Source: Candidatus Rokuibacteriota bacterium
GTDB lineage: Bacteria; Methylomirabilota; Methylomirabilia; Rokubacteriales; CSP1-6
Direction: 5' to 3'
Length of the DNA: 64,000 nucleotides
NCBI GenBank assembly: GCA_003220495.1
Contig: QHSP01000016.1
Location: 151,831-215,830 of the forward strand
In this document: piece by piece, positions 50,728 to 60,809 of the stretch
How positions within the stretch are numbered: the first letter of the stretch is position 1
Layout: every line of letters begins with the position of its first letter
The notes under the pieces: generated by a model
What the model was told of the DNA's origin: nothing
Database searches by the model: none
Seen by the model: only the letters and a program-made list of their open reading frames with translations
Position numbers and translations under genes: made by a program

Positions 50728-53700
50728 GTGGTAACGTATGGTGCTCGGTTCGGAATGTTGAGAGAGTGGCCGGCATTCGAAGCGCTGGCGAAGTCCTTCG
50801 CTGAGGGAGAAGTCTGCCTGCGCGTCGCCGGCCTCACCGGCTCGGCCCGCGCGCTGGCCGTCGCCGAGCTGGTCCAGGCTCATCCTCGCCCCGCGCTCGT
50901 CGTAGTCGGCGGCCTCGCCGACGCTCACCGCTGGACGCAGGACCTGAAGCTCTTCGGCGCGACCGTGCTCGAGTTCCCTCCGCCGGAGCCGCGGCTCTGG
51001 CGTGGCGGCCATCACCGCGAAGCGGACGCCGAGCGGGCGGTGATCGCGCGCCGGCTCACGGTGGGCGACCTGGTCACCGTGGTCGCGACGCCGGCCGCGC
51101 TCGGCGCGCCCCTGTGGAGTCGCGAGGAATTCGCGGCGCGCACGCTCCGGCTCGCCTCTGGCGACAGCCTGGACCGCGAGCTTCTGCTCGAAGCGCTGGA
51201 GCGATGCGGCTACGAGAAGGTCGAGACGGTCGTGGCCGTGGGGCAGTGGAGCTTGCGCGGCGGGATCGTCGACATCTTCTCGCCGAGCCAGGCCGGTCCG
51301 GCGCGGCTCGAGTTCTTCGGCGACGATATCGAGTCGATCCGCCTGTTCGATCCCACGTCCCAGCGCTCGGTCGGGAAGCTCGACGAGCTGCTCGTCCTGC
51401 CGCTGTCGCCGGAGGACGCCGCCCCGGAGCCCGCCGCGAGGCTCCTCGACTACCTTCCCGCCGCGGCGCCGGTCCTGGTCGACTTGCCGAAGCTTCTGGA
51501 CGAGCCGACCGACGAAACGGTGGCCGACCCGCCGCTCCGCGAGCGCCTCGCGGGCCGCCAGATCGTCGAGCTGAGCCTGGTCGCCGGCACCTCCAGCGCC
51601 GCGGCCGGCGCCGCGGCCGGGACTGAGATCGTCCTGGAGACGCAGGAAGTCCCGCGCTTCACCGGCCGCTTCAACCAGCTCACCGCGGAGATCGCCCGCT
51701 GGCGCGCGGAAGGATTTCGCGTCCGGTTGACCGCCGCGGACGAGCGCCAGGCGGAGCACCTGCGCCAGATCCTCCGCGAGCACCAGGTCGAAGCCGAGAT
51801 CGCGACGTCGCTCGAGGGATCCGAGACGCTCGCGATCGTCGTCGGCGAGTGCTCGACGGGGTTCTCGATCCCCGCCCTCGGCGTCATCGTCCTCACTGAG
51901 GGCGAGGTCTTCGGCTCGCGGCGTCGATCCCTGCGCCGGCCCAAGTACCAGCGTGGCGCCGCGCTCACGGCGTTCACCGACCTGGCGGCCGGCGACATCA
52001 TCGTCCACGAGGACCACGGGCTCGGGCGCTATCTGGGGCTCTCGACGATGAAGGTCGGTGACCGCGAGAGCGACTTCCTGCTGCTCGAGTATGCCGAGGG
52101 CAACCGGCTCTATCTGCCGGTCGAGCGGCTCGAGCTCATCTCTAAATATCTGGGCGGCGACGCCGGTGCCGCCCGGCTCGACCGACTCGGCGGCGCCTCC
52201 TGGCAGCGCGTGAAGGAGTCGGTGCGCGCCGCCCTGCGCGAGATGGCCGAGGGGCTGCTCCGTCTCTACGCGCAGCGCGCCGTCACCGAGGGCCACGCGT
52301 TCGCGGCGGACACGCCGTGGCAGCGCGAGTTCGAGGCGGCGTTCCGGTTCGAGGAGACGGCGGATCAGCTCAAGGCGATCGAGGACGCCAAGCGCGACAT
52401 GGAGTCCGGGCGCCCGATGGATCGTCTCGTCGCCGGCGACGTCGGCTACGGCAAGACCGAAGTCGCGCTCCGCGCCGCCTTCAAGGCGGTCGGCGACGGC
52501 TTGCAGGTCGCCGTGCTCGTGCCGACGACGGTGCTGGCCCAGCAACACTGGTCCACGTTCGCCGATCGGTTCGCGCCGTTCCCGGCCAAGGTGGAGCTCT
52601 TGTCCCGCTTCCGCTCGCCCAAGGAGCAGAAGGCGATCGTCGAGGGGCTCCGCCAGGGCACCGTCGACGTCGTGATCGGCACGCACCGGCTCCTGTCGAA
52701 GGACGTCGCGTTCAAGAATCTGGGGCTCATGGTCATCGACGAGGAGCATCGGTTCGGCGTCGCCCACAAGGAGCGCATGAAGCAGCTGCGCGCCTCCGTC
52801 GACGTGCTCGCCCTCACGGCGACCCCGATTCCGCGGACGCTCTACATGTCGCTCTCGGGCGTGCGGGACATGTCGGTGATCGAAACGGCGCCCCTCGACC
52901 GGCTGCCGGTCGAGACCGTCATCCGCCGCTTCAGCCGCGGCGTCATCAAGGAGGCTCTCGAGCGCGAGCTCGCGCGCGGCGGCCAGGTCTTCTTCGTCCA
53001 CAACCGCGTCCAGTCGCTGCCGTCGATGGTGAAGCTGGTCCGGGAGCTGGTCCCGGAGGCGCGCGTCATCATGGGCCACGGGCAGATGAAGGAGCGCGAG
53101 CTCGAAGCGACCATGGTGAAGTTCGTCACGGGTCAGGCCGACATCCTCGTCTCCACCGCCATCGTCGAGTCCGGGCTGGACATCCCGGCGTCCAACACGA
53201 TCATCATCAACCGCGCCGACCGCTTCGGACTCGCGCAGCTCTACCAGCTCCGGGGACGCGTCGGGCGAGAGCGGCAGCAGGCCTACGCGTATCTGCTCGT
53301 GCCGGCGGACGGTCGGGTCGACGAGCAGGCGCAGCGCCGGCTCCGCGCCCTGCAGGAATTGACCGAGCTCGGCTCGGGGTTCAAGCTCGCGATGCGGGAT
53401 CTCGAGATCCGGGGCGCCGGGAACCTCCTCGGGGCCCAGCAGCACGGCCACATCGCCGCGGTCGGGTACGATCTTTATTCGAAGCTCCTGGCCGAAGCCG
53501 TGCGAGAATTGGCCGGCGGTCCGACCGCCACGACGGTCGATCCAGTCATCAGCGTGGCCGTCGAAGGGTACTTGCCCGACGAATATGTACCCGAGGTCAA
53601 TCAGCGACTCGTTTTCTACAAACGCCTCGCTGGCGCGACCAGCGAGGCAGAGGTCGCCGATCTGCGCGCGGAGCTGGCCGACCGATTCGGCCCCTTGCCC

Positions 53701-53976
53701 GCTGCGGCCGATCAGCTCCTGGACATCGTCCGCATCCGCGTGGCTGCCCGCGCCGTGGGTATCGAGAAGATCGAGGCCGGCGACGGCAAGGCGCTGGTCA
53801 CGTTCTCCCCGGTCACGACCCTGGACCCGGAGCACCTCGTCCGCGTCATCCAGCGAAGCCGGGGGCGCTTCAGGATGAAGCGCGAGTTCACGCTCGAGGC
53901 GACGATCCTCAGGGGCGACTGGCCCCGGGTTCGCGACTCGCTCCTCGGGATGCTCGCCGATCTGGGCCGTTCGTGA
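50728..53976 (+). CDS. mfd: Transcription-repair coupling factor
   Basis: Mfd displaces stalled RNA polymerase from DNA lesions and recruits UvrA. The 1082-aa protein has a UvrB-like N-terminal module (residues about 1-320), the RNA-polymerase interaction domain GDIIVHEDHGLGRYLGLSTM near residue 415-480, and the RecG-like translocase with Walker A GDVGYGKTEVALRAAF, DEEH (MVIDEEHRFGV), LTATPIPRTLYMSLSGVRDMS and SGLDIPASNTIIINRADRFGLAQLYQLRGRVGR. A C-terminal domain D7 follows. GTG 50728 is used; ATG 50755 is possible. The next gene overlaps by four bases. Confidence 0.96.
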   Translation: MVTYGARFGMLREWPAFEALAKSFAEGEVCLRVAGLTGSARALAVAELVQAHPRPALVVVGGLADAHRWTQDLKLFGATVLEFPPPEPRLWRGGHHREADAERAVIARRLTVGDLVTVVATPAALGAPLWSREEFAARTLRLASGDSLDRELLLEALERCGYEKVETVVAVGQWSLRGGIVDIFSPSQAGPARLEFFGDDIESIRLFDPTSQRSVGKLDELLVLPLSPEDAAPEPAARLLDYLPAAAPVLVDLPKLLDEPTDETVADPPLRERLAGRQIVELSLVAGTSSAAAGAAAGTEIVLETQEVPRFTGRFNQLTAEIARWRAEGFRVRLTAADERQAEHLRQILREHQVEAEIATSLEGSETLAIVVGECSTGFSIPALGVIVLTEGEVFGSRRRSLRRPKYQRGAALTAFTDLAAGDIIVHEDHGLGRYLGLSTMKVGDRESDFLLLEYAEGNRLYLPVERLELISKYLGGDAGAARLDRLGGASWQRVKESVRAALREMAEGLLRLYAQRAVTEGHAFAADTPWQREFEAAFRFEETADQLKAIEDAKRDMESGRPMDRLVAGDVGYGKTEVALRAAFKAVGDGLQVAVLVPTTVLAQQHWSTFADRFAPFPAKVELLSRFRSPKEQKAIVEGLRQGTVDVVIGTHRLLSKDVAFKNLGLMVIDEEHRFGVAHKERMKQLRASVDVLALTATPIPRTLYMSLSGVRDMSVIETAPLDRLPVETVIRRFSRGVIKEALERELARGGQVFFVHNRVQSLPSMVKLVRELVPEARVIMGHGQMKERELEATMVKFVTGQADILVSTAIVESGLDIPASNTIIINRADRFGLAQLYQLRGRVGRERQQAYAYLLVPADGRVDEQAQRRLRALQELTELGSGFKLAMRDLEIRGAGNLLGAQQHGHIAAVGYDLYSKLLAEAVRELAGGPTATTVDPVISVAVEGYLPDEYVPEVNQRLVFYKRLAGATSEAEVADLRAELADRFGPLPAAADQLLDIVRIRVAARAVGIEKIEAGDGKALVTFSPVTTLDPEHLVRVIQRSRGRFRMKREFTLEATILRGDWPRVRDSLLGMLADLGRS

Positions 53977-55058
53977 TCCGACGGCTCCTGCGGTCGGCGC
54001 TCCTGACCCTCGCCTTCGCCGGCTGCTCGGTGCCTCAATGGATGCCGCTCATCGGCGAGAACCCCGTGACGGACGAGCCGCCCAAGGCGGCCCCGCCGAC
54101 GTCGGCCGTGCCGGTGAGGCTGAGCTTCAGCGGGCCAAAGACGGCCGCGCCCGACGAGCGAGTGACGGATCGCGTGCTGGCCATCGTCAACAACGACGCG
54201 ATCACGCTCTCCGAGATTCAGGAGGCGATCGCGGTCTACCGGTACGAGAACCGCGATCGAGCGACGGAGAACTCCGACCAGCTCGTGCAGCAGTTCCTCA
54301 CCCGGCTGATCGACAGCCGGCTCCAGGTCCAGGAGGCCGAGCGGGAAAAGATCGTCGTCGAAGAAGCGGAGATCGACGAGGAGCTGGCCGACCGCATCAA
54401 GAAGATGAACATGCAGAACAAGGAGGAGTTCGAGGCGGCGCTGAAGGCGCAAGGTATCCCGATGGCGGCGGTCCGGAAGCGGATCGCCGACGAGCTCAGG
54501 CGTGGCCGGATCGTGAGCCGCAAGGTGCGGCTGCGCGTCTCGGTGACGGAAGAGGAAGTTTCTCAATACCTCGAGGCCAATCGACCGAAGCTCGAGACGG
54601 GTCTGGCCTACCACGCGCGGCACGTCCTGGTCCTGCCCGAGATGGGCGCGGAGGACGCGGCGTGGGAGAACGCGCGCATCCGGGCCGAGCTCCTCCGCAG
54701 CCAGCTGCTGGAGGGCGTCGACTTCGCGGAGCTGGCGAAACAGCACTCGCGGGACGCCAGCGCGCGGGACGGGGGCGATCTCGGGCCGCTCAAGCGCGGC
54801 GAGCTCGCGCAGGACATCGAGACGCAGATCCTGAGTCTCGCGCCCGGGCAGATCTCGTCGCCGTATCGCTCCGCGCTCGGCTATCATATCTTTCGGCTCG
54901 AGTCGAAGGACACCCTCGAGGGCGAAGGACTGGCCCGGGTGCGGGCTCAGATCCGAGAGATTCTCTTCCGTGAGAAGTTCGACACCCGGCTCGACGCGTG
55001 GCTCAAGGAGATCAAACAGCGCGCCGTCATCGACGTGCGTCTGGACGGACAGCTCTGA
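53973..55058 (+). CDS. PpiC/SurA-type peptidyl-prolyl isomerase lipoprotein
   Basis: A 361-aa exported protein. The N-terminus is a lipoprotein signal with lipobox LAFAGC, placing it in the envelope. SurA-N-like chaperone domain (about residues 45-190: RVLAIVNNDAITLSEIQEAI, LIDSRLQVQEAEREKI) is followed by one parvulin PPIase domain (about 205-300: YHARHVLVLPEM, FAELAKQHSRDASARDGGDLG, SPYRSALGYHIFRLESK). It probably helps fold outer-membrane proteins. GTG 53973 overlaps the mfd stop (GTGA). Confidence 0.92.
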   Translation: MIRRLLRSALLTLAFAGCSVPQWMPLIGENPVTDEPPKAAPPTSAVPVRLSFSGPKTAAPDERVTDRVLAIVNNDAITLSEIQEAIAVYRYENRDRATENSDQLVQQFLTRLIDSRLQVQEAEREKIVVEEAEIDEELADRIKKMNMQNKEEFEAALKAQGIPMAAVRKRIADELRRGRIVSRKVRLRVSVTEEEVSQYLEANRPKLETGLAYHARHVLVLPEMGAEDAAWENARIRAELLRSQLLEGVDFAELAKQHSRDASARDGGDLGPLKRGELAQDIETQILSLAPGQISSPYRSALGYHIFRLESKDTLEGEGLARVRAQIREILFREKFDTRLDAWLKEIKQRAVIDVRLDGQL

Positions 55059-55064
55059 AAAGTA

Positions 55065-55093
55065 TTGACAATCTCGCTGCAAGATGGCAGGAT
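55065..55093 (+). promoter_or_regulatory. Sigma-70 promoter of rho
   Basis: Perfect TTGACA (55065-55070), 17-base spacer, CAGGAT (55088-55093). It starts seven bases after the PPIase stop and yields a leader of about 160 bases before the rho ATG. The leader contains a TTTTTT run (55095-55100) and a hairpin GCGGCG/CGCCGC (55162-55167 with 55174-55179), a plausible place for Rho autoregulation. Confidence 0.65.
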
Positions 55094-55260
55094 GTTTTTT
55101 GGCGTTAGCTTTCCAACCCCGCAGAAAACCTAGGGAAACAGGCTAACCTACTCACTTGCTTGCGGCGCCAAGTCGCCGCGCCCGGAGCCCTTTGATGAGC
55201 GCCCGCCGAGAAAGAAGTCAAGGCCAAGGAACCCCGACGCAGAACTCCGAAGTGAACGGG

Positions 55261-56514
55261 ATGAATCTTTCCGAGCTGAAGGAAAAGAGCATCTCGGACC
55301 TCAACGTCATCGCGCGCGACCTGAACGTCCAGAACATGGGCGGCCTGCGCAAGCAGGAGCTGATCTTCAAGATCTTGCAGTCGCAGGCGGAGAAGGACGG
55401 TCTGATCTTCGCCGCAGGCGTCCTCGAGGTCCTGCCGGACGGATTCGGCTTCCTCAGGGCTCCGGACTACAACTACCTCCCTGGGCCGGACGACATCTAC
55501 GTGTCGCCGTCTCAGATCAGACGGTTCGACCTCCGCACGGGCGATACCATTTCCGGCCAGGTGCGGCCGCCCAAGGATACGGAGCGGTACTTCGCGCTCT
55601 TGAAGGTCGAGGCGATCAACTTCGAGACGCCGGAGCAGGCGCGCGAGAAGATCTTCTTCGACAATCTCACACCGCTCTATCCGATGGAGCGGCTGCGCCT
55701 CGAGCACGACTCCGAGAACCTGACGACGCGGGTCATGGATCTGCTCTGCCCGATCGGCAAGGGCCAGCGCGGCATGATCGTGGCCGCCCCTCGCACCGGT
55801 AAGACGATGATGCTCCAGTCGATCGCCCACGCGATCGCCACCAATCACCCCGAGGTCTACCTCATCGTGCTCCTGATCGATGAGCGTCCCGAGGAAGTCA
55901 CCGACATGCAGCGGTCGGTCAAGGGTGAGGTGATCTCGTCGACGTTCGACGAGCCGCCGCAGCGCCACATCCAGGTCGCCGACATGGTGATCGAGAAGGC
56001 CAAGCGGCTGGTCGAGCACAAGCGGGACGTCGTGATCCTGCTCGACTCGCTCACGCGCTTCGCGCGCGCCCACAACGCCGTCATCCCGTCGTCGGGCAAG
56101 GTCCTCTCGGGCGGTCTCGACGCCAACGCCCTGCAGCGCCCGCGGCGCTTCTTCGCGACGGCGCGGAACATCGAAGAGGGCGGCTCGCTCACGATCATGG
56201 CGACCGCCATCGTCGATACGGGCAGCCGGATGGACGATGTGATCTTCGAAGAATTCAAGGGGACCGGCAACATGGAGGTCCATCTCGACCGCCGGCTGAT
56301 GGACAAGCGGATCTTTCCGACCATCAACATCGAGCAGTCGGGCACACGGAAGGAAGAGTTGCTCCTCGAGAAGGACGAGCTCCAGAAGGTCTGGCTCCTT
56401 CGCAAGGCGCTCTCCCAGCTCAACCCCGTCGAGGGGATGGAGCTGCTGCTGGACAAGCTCAAGCTCACCAAGACCAACAAGGAGTTCCTGGCCTCGATGC
56501 ATTCGATGGGCTAG
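55261..56514 (+). CDS. rho: Transcription termination factor Rho
   Basis: Hexameric RNA-dependent ATPase/helicase of 417 aa. N-terminal Rho domain [19 protein letters not shown] and [14 protein letters not shown]-binding OB-fold [38 protein letters not shown]-loop [11 protein letters not shown], Walker [18 protein letters not shown]-loop [14 protein letters not shown] and R-loop GTGNMEVHL. The P-loop has Arg where E. coli Rho has Lys181. ATG 55261 fits the family start; in-frame ATG 55195 and earlier codons lie in the leader. Confidence 0.96.
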   Translation: MNLSELKEKSISDLNVIARDLNVQNMGGLRKQELIFKILQSQAEKDGLIFAAGVLEVLPDGFGFLRAPDYNYLPGPDDIYVSPSQIRRFDLRTGDTISGQVRPPKDTERYFALLKVEAINFETPEQAREKIFFDNLTPLYPMERLRLEHDSENLTTRVMDLLCPIGKGQRGMIVAAPRTGKTMMLQSIAHAIATNHPEVYLIVLLIDERPEEVTDMQRSVKGEVISSTFDEPPQRHIQVADMVIEKAKRLVEHKRDVVILLDSLTRFARAHNAVIPSSGKVLSGGLDANALQRPRRFFATARNIEEGGSLTIMATAIVDTGSRMDDVIFEEFKGTGNMEVHLDRRLMDKRIFPTINIEQSGTRKEELLLEKDELQKVWLLRKALSQLNPVEGMELLLDKLKLTKTNKEFLASMHSMG

Positions 56515-56515
56515 G

Positions 56516-56537
56516 CGAGGGGCAACGCCTCGGTTTT
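56516..56537 (+). terminator. Weak intrinsic terminator after rho
   Basis: CGAGG (56516-56520) pairs with CCTCG (56528-56532); four T residues follow (56534-56537). The stem is short, so read-through into rpmE is possible. Confidence 0.4.
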
Positions 56538-56564
56538 GCGTGTTTCGGCCGGGGCTGGTATCCT
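56536..56564 (+). promoter_or_regulatory. Promoter of rpmE
   Basis: TTGCGT (56536-56541), 17-base spacer, TATCCT (56559-56564) with the extended -10 dinucleotide TG at 56556-56557. The TGAGGGGG ribosome site precedes the rpmE start. Confidence 0.5.
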
Positions 56565-56589
56565 GGGTGACCTTGAGGGGGTGGCGACA

Positions 56590-56808
56590 GTGAAGGTGGG
56601 CATTCATCCGGACTATGTGGATACGACCATCACGTGTGCGTGCGGAGAGGTGGTTCGGACCCGCTCCACTCGACCCGACATCCGCGTCGAAGTGTGCTCG
56701 AAGTGCCATCCGTTCTATACCGGCAAGCACAAGCTCATGGACACCGCGGGTCGCGTCGAGCGGTTCCAGAAGAAGTACCGGCGCCAGCCGGCGGCTTCGG
56801 CTTCCTAG
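56590..56808 (+). CDS. rpmE: 50S ribosomal protein L31
   Basis: A 72-aa L31 of the zinc-binding (C+) type: VKVGIHPDY start, [11 protein letters not shown] with two Cys and [15 protein letters not shown] with two more. GTG 56590 is chosen (spacing to GAGGGGG about nine); GTG 56581 is in frame but too close to the ribosome site. It is flanked by its own promoter and a strong terminator, so expression can be separate from rho and prfA. Confidence 0.93.
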   Translation: MKVGIHPDYVDTTITCACGEVVRTRSTRPDIRVEVCSKCHPFYTGKHKLMDTAGRVERFQKKYRRQPAASAS

Positions 56809-56822
56809 CCTCGCGCTCTGGG

Positions 56823-56857
56823 GCCGGCGGGACCGAGCTCCCGCCGGCTTTCCTTTG
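56823..56857 (+). terminator. Rho-independent terminator of rpmE
   Basis: A perfect 10-base stem GCCGGCGGGA (56823-56832) with TCCCGCCGGC (56839-56848), six-base loop, followed by TTTCCTTTG. Confidence 0.85.
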
Positions 56858-56866
56858 ATCGATAGG

Positions 56867-56913
56867 CGCGCCTCGGCCGAGCGGGGCCGCCGTCCCGCGA
56901 CGGCCTGCAGCGC
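56867..56913 (-). repeat. Interspersed intergenic repeat, copy 3 (diverged, minus strand)
   Basis: Read on the minus strand it aligns with copies 1 and 2, sharing GCAGGCCGTCGCGGG with copy 2 and a CGGCCGAGGCG end, with several changes in the middle. It lies between the rpmE terminator and prfA. Confidence 0.55.
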
Positions 56914-56966
56914 ATACCACCACGCCCATCGACCGGCGTCCGCGAAGGGACGCGCATTGAGTCGCG

Positions 56967-58040
56967 ATGCTGTTTGACAAGCTCCGCCACATCGAAGAGC
57001 GGTCCAACGAGATCGCGCGGGCGCTGTCCGATCCCGCCATTTTCAGTCAGCCGAACGAGTACGCCCGGCTCCGGAAGGAGCACGCCGAGACCGTCGAGAT
57101 CGTCGAGCGCTTCACCGCCTATCGCGGCGTCCTGCGGCGCATCGGGGAAGCGCGCCACATCCTCGCCGAGGACGGCGACCGCGAGCTCGCCGAGCTCGCC
57201 CAGGCGGAGATCGACGAGCTCACTGCCAAGCAGACGGCGCTCGAGGAGGAGCTGAAGAGGCTCCTGCTGCCGCGCGATCCCAACGACGACAAGAACGTCT
57301 TCGTCGAGATCCGCGCCGGCGCCGGAGGCGACGAGGCGGCGCTCTTCGCCGCCGACCTCACCCGGATGTACACGAGGTACGCCGAGCGCCAGCGCTGGCG
57401 AGTCGAGATCATGGACGCCAGCCCCACGGGGGTCGGCGGGTTCAAGGACGTGATCCTGTTCGTCCACGGGCGCGGCGCCTGGAGCCGGCTGAAGTTCGAG
57501 CGCGGCGTGCATCGGGTGCAGCGCGTGCCCGTCACCGAGTCGAGCGGCCGGATCCACACCTCGACGGTGACCGTCGCGGTCCTGCCGGAGGCCGAGGACG
57601 TCGACGTCAGAGTCGAGGAAAAAGATCTCAGAGTCGACGTGTACCGCTCGTCCGGACCGGGCGGCCAGGGCGTCAACACGACCGACTCGGCGGTGCGGAT
57701 CACGCACCTGCCGACCGGCCTGGTCGTGACGTGCCAGGACGAGCGGTCGCAGATCAAGAACCGGGCGAAGGCGATGCGCGTGCTCAAGGCGCGGCTGCTC
57801 GAGCGGGCGCAGGAAGAGCAGCAGGCGGCGATCGCGGCGGACCGCAAGAGCCAGGTCGGCACCGGCGAGCGGAGCGAGCGGATCCGCACCTACAACTTCC
57901 CGCAAGCCCGGGTCACCGATCACCGAATCGGGCTCACGCTCCACCGGCTGCCGACCGTGCTGGAAGGCGATCTCGACGAGCTGATCGAGGCTCTCATCGC
58001 GGCTGAAGAGGCCGAGCGTCTCCAGCGGGTGGAGAACTGA
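56967..58040 (+). CDS. prfA: Peptide chain release factor 1
   Basis: RF1 of 357 aa; recognises UAA and UAG. The tripeptide anticodon PVT is in [14 protein letters not shown], and the catalytic GGQ at residues 232-234 ([19 protein letters not shown]). N-terminal helical domain and [18 protein letters not shown] are standard. Gln of GGQ is the substrate of the next gene product, PrmC, whose ATG overlaps this stop by one base. Confidence 0.96.
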   Translation: MLFDKLRHIEERSNEIARALSDPAIFSQPNEYARLRKEHAETVEIVERFTAYRGVLRRIGEARHILAEDGDRELAELAQAEIDELTAKQTALEEELKRLLLPRDPNDDKNVFVEIRAGAGGDEAALFAADLTRMYTRYAERQRWRVEIMDASPTGVGGFKDVILFVHGRGAWSRLKFERGVHRVQRVPVTESSGRIHTSTVTVAVLPEAEDVDVRVEEKDLRVDVYRSSGPGGQGVNTTDSAVRITHLPTGLVVTCQDERSQIKNRAKAMRVLKARLLERAQEEQQAAIAADRKSQVGTGERSERIRTYNFPQARVTDHRIGLTLHRLPTVLEGDLDELIEALIAAEEAERLQRVEN

Positions 58041-58900
58041 TGGCCGCCGCGACGCTCGCCGACCAGCTCGACGCCGGGACGACGGCGCTGGAGGCCGCCG
58101 GCCTCCCGTCCGCGCGTGTGGACGCCGAGTGGCTGCTCGCCGGCCTGCTCGGGGTCGGCCGGGTCGCGGTCCGGCTGGGTCTCGGGCACGCGGCCCCCGC
58201 GCCGCTCGCCGAGCGCTACGCCGACGCCGTGAGCCGAAGGGCGCGGCGCGAGCCGCTCCAGCGAATCCTCGGCTGGGAGGAGTTTCGCGGCGTGCGCGTC
58301 CGCCTCACCGATGCGGTGCTCGTTCCCCGCCCCGAGACCGAGACGCTCGTGGAGTGGGCGCTGTCTCTCCTGCCCCCGCCAGGCGACCGACGACTCGTGG
58401 CGCTCGACGTCGGCACCGGATCCGGATGCATCGCATGCGCGCTGGCCGCCGAGAGACCCGATCTCGACGTGGTCGCCGTCGACGTATCGCCCGCCGCGGT
58501 GGCGGTCGCGCGAGAGAATGCGCGAGCGCTCGACCTCGCCCCGCGAGTCAGGGTGATCGCGGCGGATCTGTTCGACGGGATCCGCGATCTCCGCGCAGAT
58601 CTCATCGTCAGCAATCCTCCGTATCTGCCGAGTGGGCTCGTGCCGGAGCTTCCGCCGGAGGTTCGCATCCACGAGCCGAGGCTCGCCCTCGACGGGGGAG
58701 TCGACGGGCTCTCGGTCATCCGGAGAATCGCGATTGCCGCGCGGCGCTTCATGCGTCCGTTAGCCGCGCTCGTCGTCGAGACCGCCGGCGGCGCGCAGGC
58801 ATCGGCCACCGCGACGCTGCTGCGCGAGGCGGGCTGGGACCAGGTGGCCGTGCGCGCCGACCTGGTCGGCATCGACCGGTTCGTCGCCGGGAGAGCCTGA
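58040..58900 (+). CDS. prmC: Release factor glutamine methyltransferase
   Basis: N5-glutamine methyltransferase of 286 aa acting on the GGQ motif of RF1/RF2. An N-terminal helical domain (residues about 1-85, ending in [15 protein letters not shown]) precedes the SAM domain: [29 protein letters not shown], and the catalytic NPPY in [11 protein letters not shown]. It overlaps both prfA and murA by one base. Confidence 0.95.
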   Translation: MAAATLADQLDAGTTALEAAGLPSARVDAEWLLAGLLGVGRVAVRLGLGHAAPAPLAERYADAVSRRARREPLQRILGWEEFRGVRVRLTDAVLVPRPETETLVEWALSLLPPPGDRRLVALDVGTGSGCIACALAAERPDLDVVAVDVSPAAVAVARENARALDLAPRVRVIAADLFDGIRDLRADLIVSNPPYLPSGLVPELPPEVRIHEPRLALDGGVDGLSVIRRIAIAARRFMRPLAALVVETAGGAQASATATLLREAGWDQVAVRADLVGIDRFVAGRA

Positions 58901-60153
58901 TGCCCGCCCGTCTCGAAATCGAGGGCGGGGTGTCGCTCCGGGGCTCGGTGCGCGCGAGCGCCGCGAAGAACGCGGCGCTGCCCGCCCTGGCGGCGGCGCT
59001 CCTGTCGGCGAAGCCGGTGCGCCTGACCAACGTCCCCGACCTCGTCGATGTGCGCACGATGATCCGGCTGGTGGAGACCCTCGGCGCGGCGGTCCGGCGC
59101 GAGGGCGAAGAGGTCGTGACGCGGGTCGAGCGCGTCGCCAGCGACGTCGCCCCGTACGAGCTGGTCTCGACCATGCGAGCCTCGGTGCTGGTCCTCGGCC
59201 CCCTCGTCGCCCGCCACGGCTCGGCGCGCGTCGCCTTGCCCGGCGGCTGCGCCATCGGCGTTCGGCCCATCGACCAGCACTTGAAGGGCCTCGCCCGTCT
59301 CGGCGCCGAGATCGCGATCGAGAGCGGGTACGTGGTCGCGCGGGCCAGCCGGTTGAAGGGCGCGCGGATCGCCACCGATCTCGTCACCGTCACGGGGACC
59401 GAGAACCTCATGATGGCGGCCGCCCTCGCCGAGGGAACGACCGTGATCGAGAACGCGGCGCGTGAGCCCGAGGTCGTCGACGTGGCGAACCTGCTCGTCG
59501 AGATGGGCGCTCGCATCGACGGCGCCGGCACGGCGCGGATCACGATCGAGGGCGTTCCGGAGCTTGACGGCGCCACGCACCGGATCATCCCGGACCGCAT
59601 CGAGGCGGGGACCTTGATCGTGGCGGGCGCGATCACGCGGGGCGAGGTGACCGTCACGGACCTCGTGCCCGACCACCTCACAGCACTCCTGGCCAAGCTC
59701 GACGAGTGCGGCGTGCTGCTCGAGGTCGGTCACGATTCGGTCCGCGTGAGGGGTCCCGAGCGGCCCCGTTCCGCCGACGTCACCACGAGCCCGTTTCCCG
59801 GGTTCCCGACGGACATGCAGGCGCAGGTGATGACCCTGCTCGGGCTCGCCGACGGTCAAGCGCGGGTGACCGAGACGATCTTCGAGAACCGGTTCATGCA
59901 CGTCGCCGAGCTCGCCCGCATGGGCGCGCGCATCGACACCGACGGCGCGATCGCGATCATTCGCGGCGTCCCGCGCTATCAGGGCGCGCCGGTGATGGCC
60001 TCCGATCTCCGCGCCTCGGCCGCGCTGGTGCTGGCGGGTCTGGTCGCGCAGGGCCGCACCACGGTCTCGCGCGTCTACCACCTGGATCGGGGATACGAGC
60101 GTCTGGAGGAGAAGCTGGTGGCCTTGGGCGCGCGCATCGAGCGGCGCCCATGA
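58900..60153 (+). CDS. murA: UDP-N-acetylglucosamine 1-carboxyvinyltransferase
   Basis: First committed enzyme of peptidoglycan synthesis, 417 aa, transferring enolpyruvate from PEP to UDP-GlcNAc. [13 protein letters not shown] at the start, the reactive-loop Cys in [19 protein letters not shown] (target of fosfomycin; Cys kept, so sensitive type), [49 protein letters not shown] and [19 protein letters not shown] 58900 overlaps the prmC stop; hisG overlaps its end. Confidence 0.96.
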   Translation: MPARLEIEGGVSLRGSVRASAAKNAALPALAAALLSAKPVRLTNVPDLVDVRTMIRLVETLGAAVRREGEEVVTRVERVASDVAPYELVSTMRASVLVLGPLVARHGSARVALPGGCAIGVRPIDQHLKGLARLGAEIAIESGYVVARASRLKGARIATDLVTVTGTENLMMAAALAEGTTVIENAAREPEVVDVANLLVEMGARIDGAGTARITIEGVPELDGATHRIIPDRIEAGTLIVAGAITRGEVTVTDLVPDHLTALLAKLDECGVLLEVGHDSVRVRGPERPRSADVTTSPFPGFPTDMQAQVMTLLGLADGQARVTETIFENRFMHVAELARMGARIDTDGAIAIIRGVPRYQGAPVMASDLRASAALVLAGLVAQGRTTVSRVYHLDRGYERLEEKLVALGARIERRP

Positions 60154-60809
60154 AGGAGCGGCTCACGCTCGCGCTGCCGAAGGGACGCCTGCTCGACGAC
60201 GCCATCGAGCTCCTGCGCGAGCTCGGGGTGGAGGGCATCGATCAGGACTCGCGGCGGTTGATCTTCACCGACCCCCGCAGCGGGCTGCGCCTGCTCTTCC
60301 TGAAGCCGGTCGACATTCCGGCGTACGTGCTGTACGGCGCAGCCGACGTGGGCATCGTCGGCAAGGACATCCTGCTGGAGCAGGAGCCCGACGTCTACGA
60401 GCCGCTCGACCTCGGGTTCGGGTTTTGCCGGCTCGTGGTGGCCGAGCCGCGCGAGCTCCGGGAGCGCGACGATCCGGCGAAGTGGTCGTGGGTGCGGGTC
60501 GCGACGAAGTATCCGAGGCTCGCCGAGCAGTACTTCACCGATCGCGGGGTCCAGGTGGAGCTCGTGCGTCTCGACGGCTCGGTCGAGCTGGCGCCGCTCG
60601 TGGGGCTGGCCGAGCGCATCGTCGACCTGGTCCAGTCGGGCGAGACCCTGAGGGCGAACGGGCTGGTCGAAGTCGCCGAGATCACGAGGTCGACCGCGCG
60701 CCTCATCGTGAACCGCGCGTCGATGAAGACCGAGCACGCGGCGGTCAACGAGCTCGTCGACGAGATGAAGAAGGCGCTCCACGCCGCGCCGCGGGCCGCG
60801 CGACCATGA
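60150..60809 (+). CDS. hisG: ATP phosphoribosyltransferase, short form
   Basis: First enzyme of histidine synthesis, 219 aa: [47 protein letters not shown], and the PRPP loop [27 protein letters not shown]. It lacks the C-terminal regulatory domain of long HisG, so it should need the HisZ subunit for feedback control; hisZ is not in the window. It overlaps murA and hisD by four bases each (ATGA). Confidence 0.95.
   Translation: MKERLTLALPKGRLLDDAIELLRELGVEGIDQDSRRLIFTDPRSGLRLLFLKPVDIPAYVLYGAADVGIVGKDILLEQEPDVYEPLDLGFGFCRLVVAEPRELRERDDPAKWSWVRVATKYPRLAEQYFTDRGVQVELVRLDGSVELAPLVGLAERIVDLVQSGETLRANGLVEVAEITRSTARLIVNRASMKTEHAAVNELVDEMKKALHAAPRAARP

Noticed and set aside
50683-53835. Long open minus-strand frame opposite mfd
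   Set aside because: Mirror of the mfd reading frame; composition is Arg/Glu/Asp/Leu-rich without recognisable motifs.
58216-60081. Open minus-strand frame opposite prmC and murA
   Set aside because: Shadow of two certain genes with essential-residue motifs.
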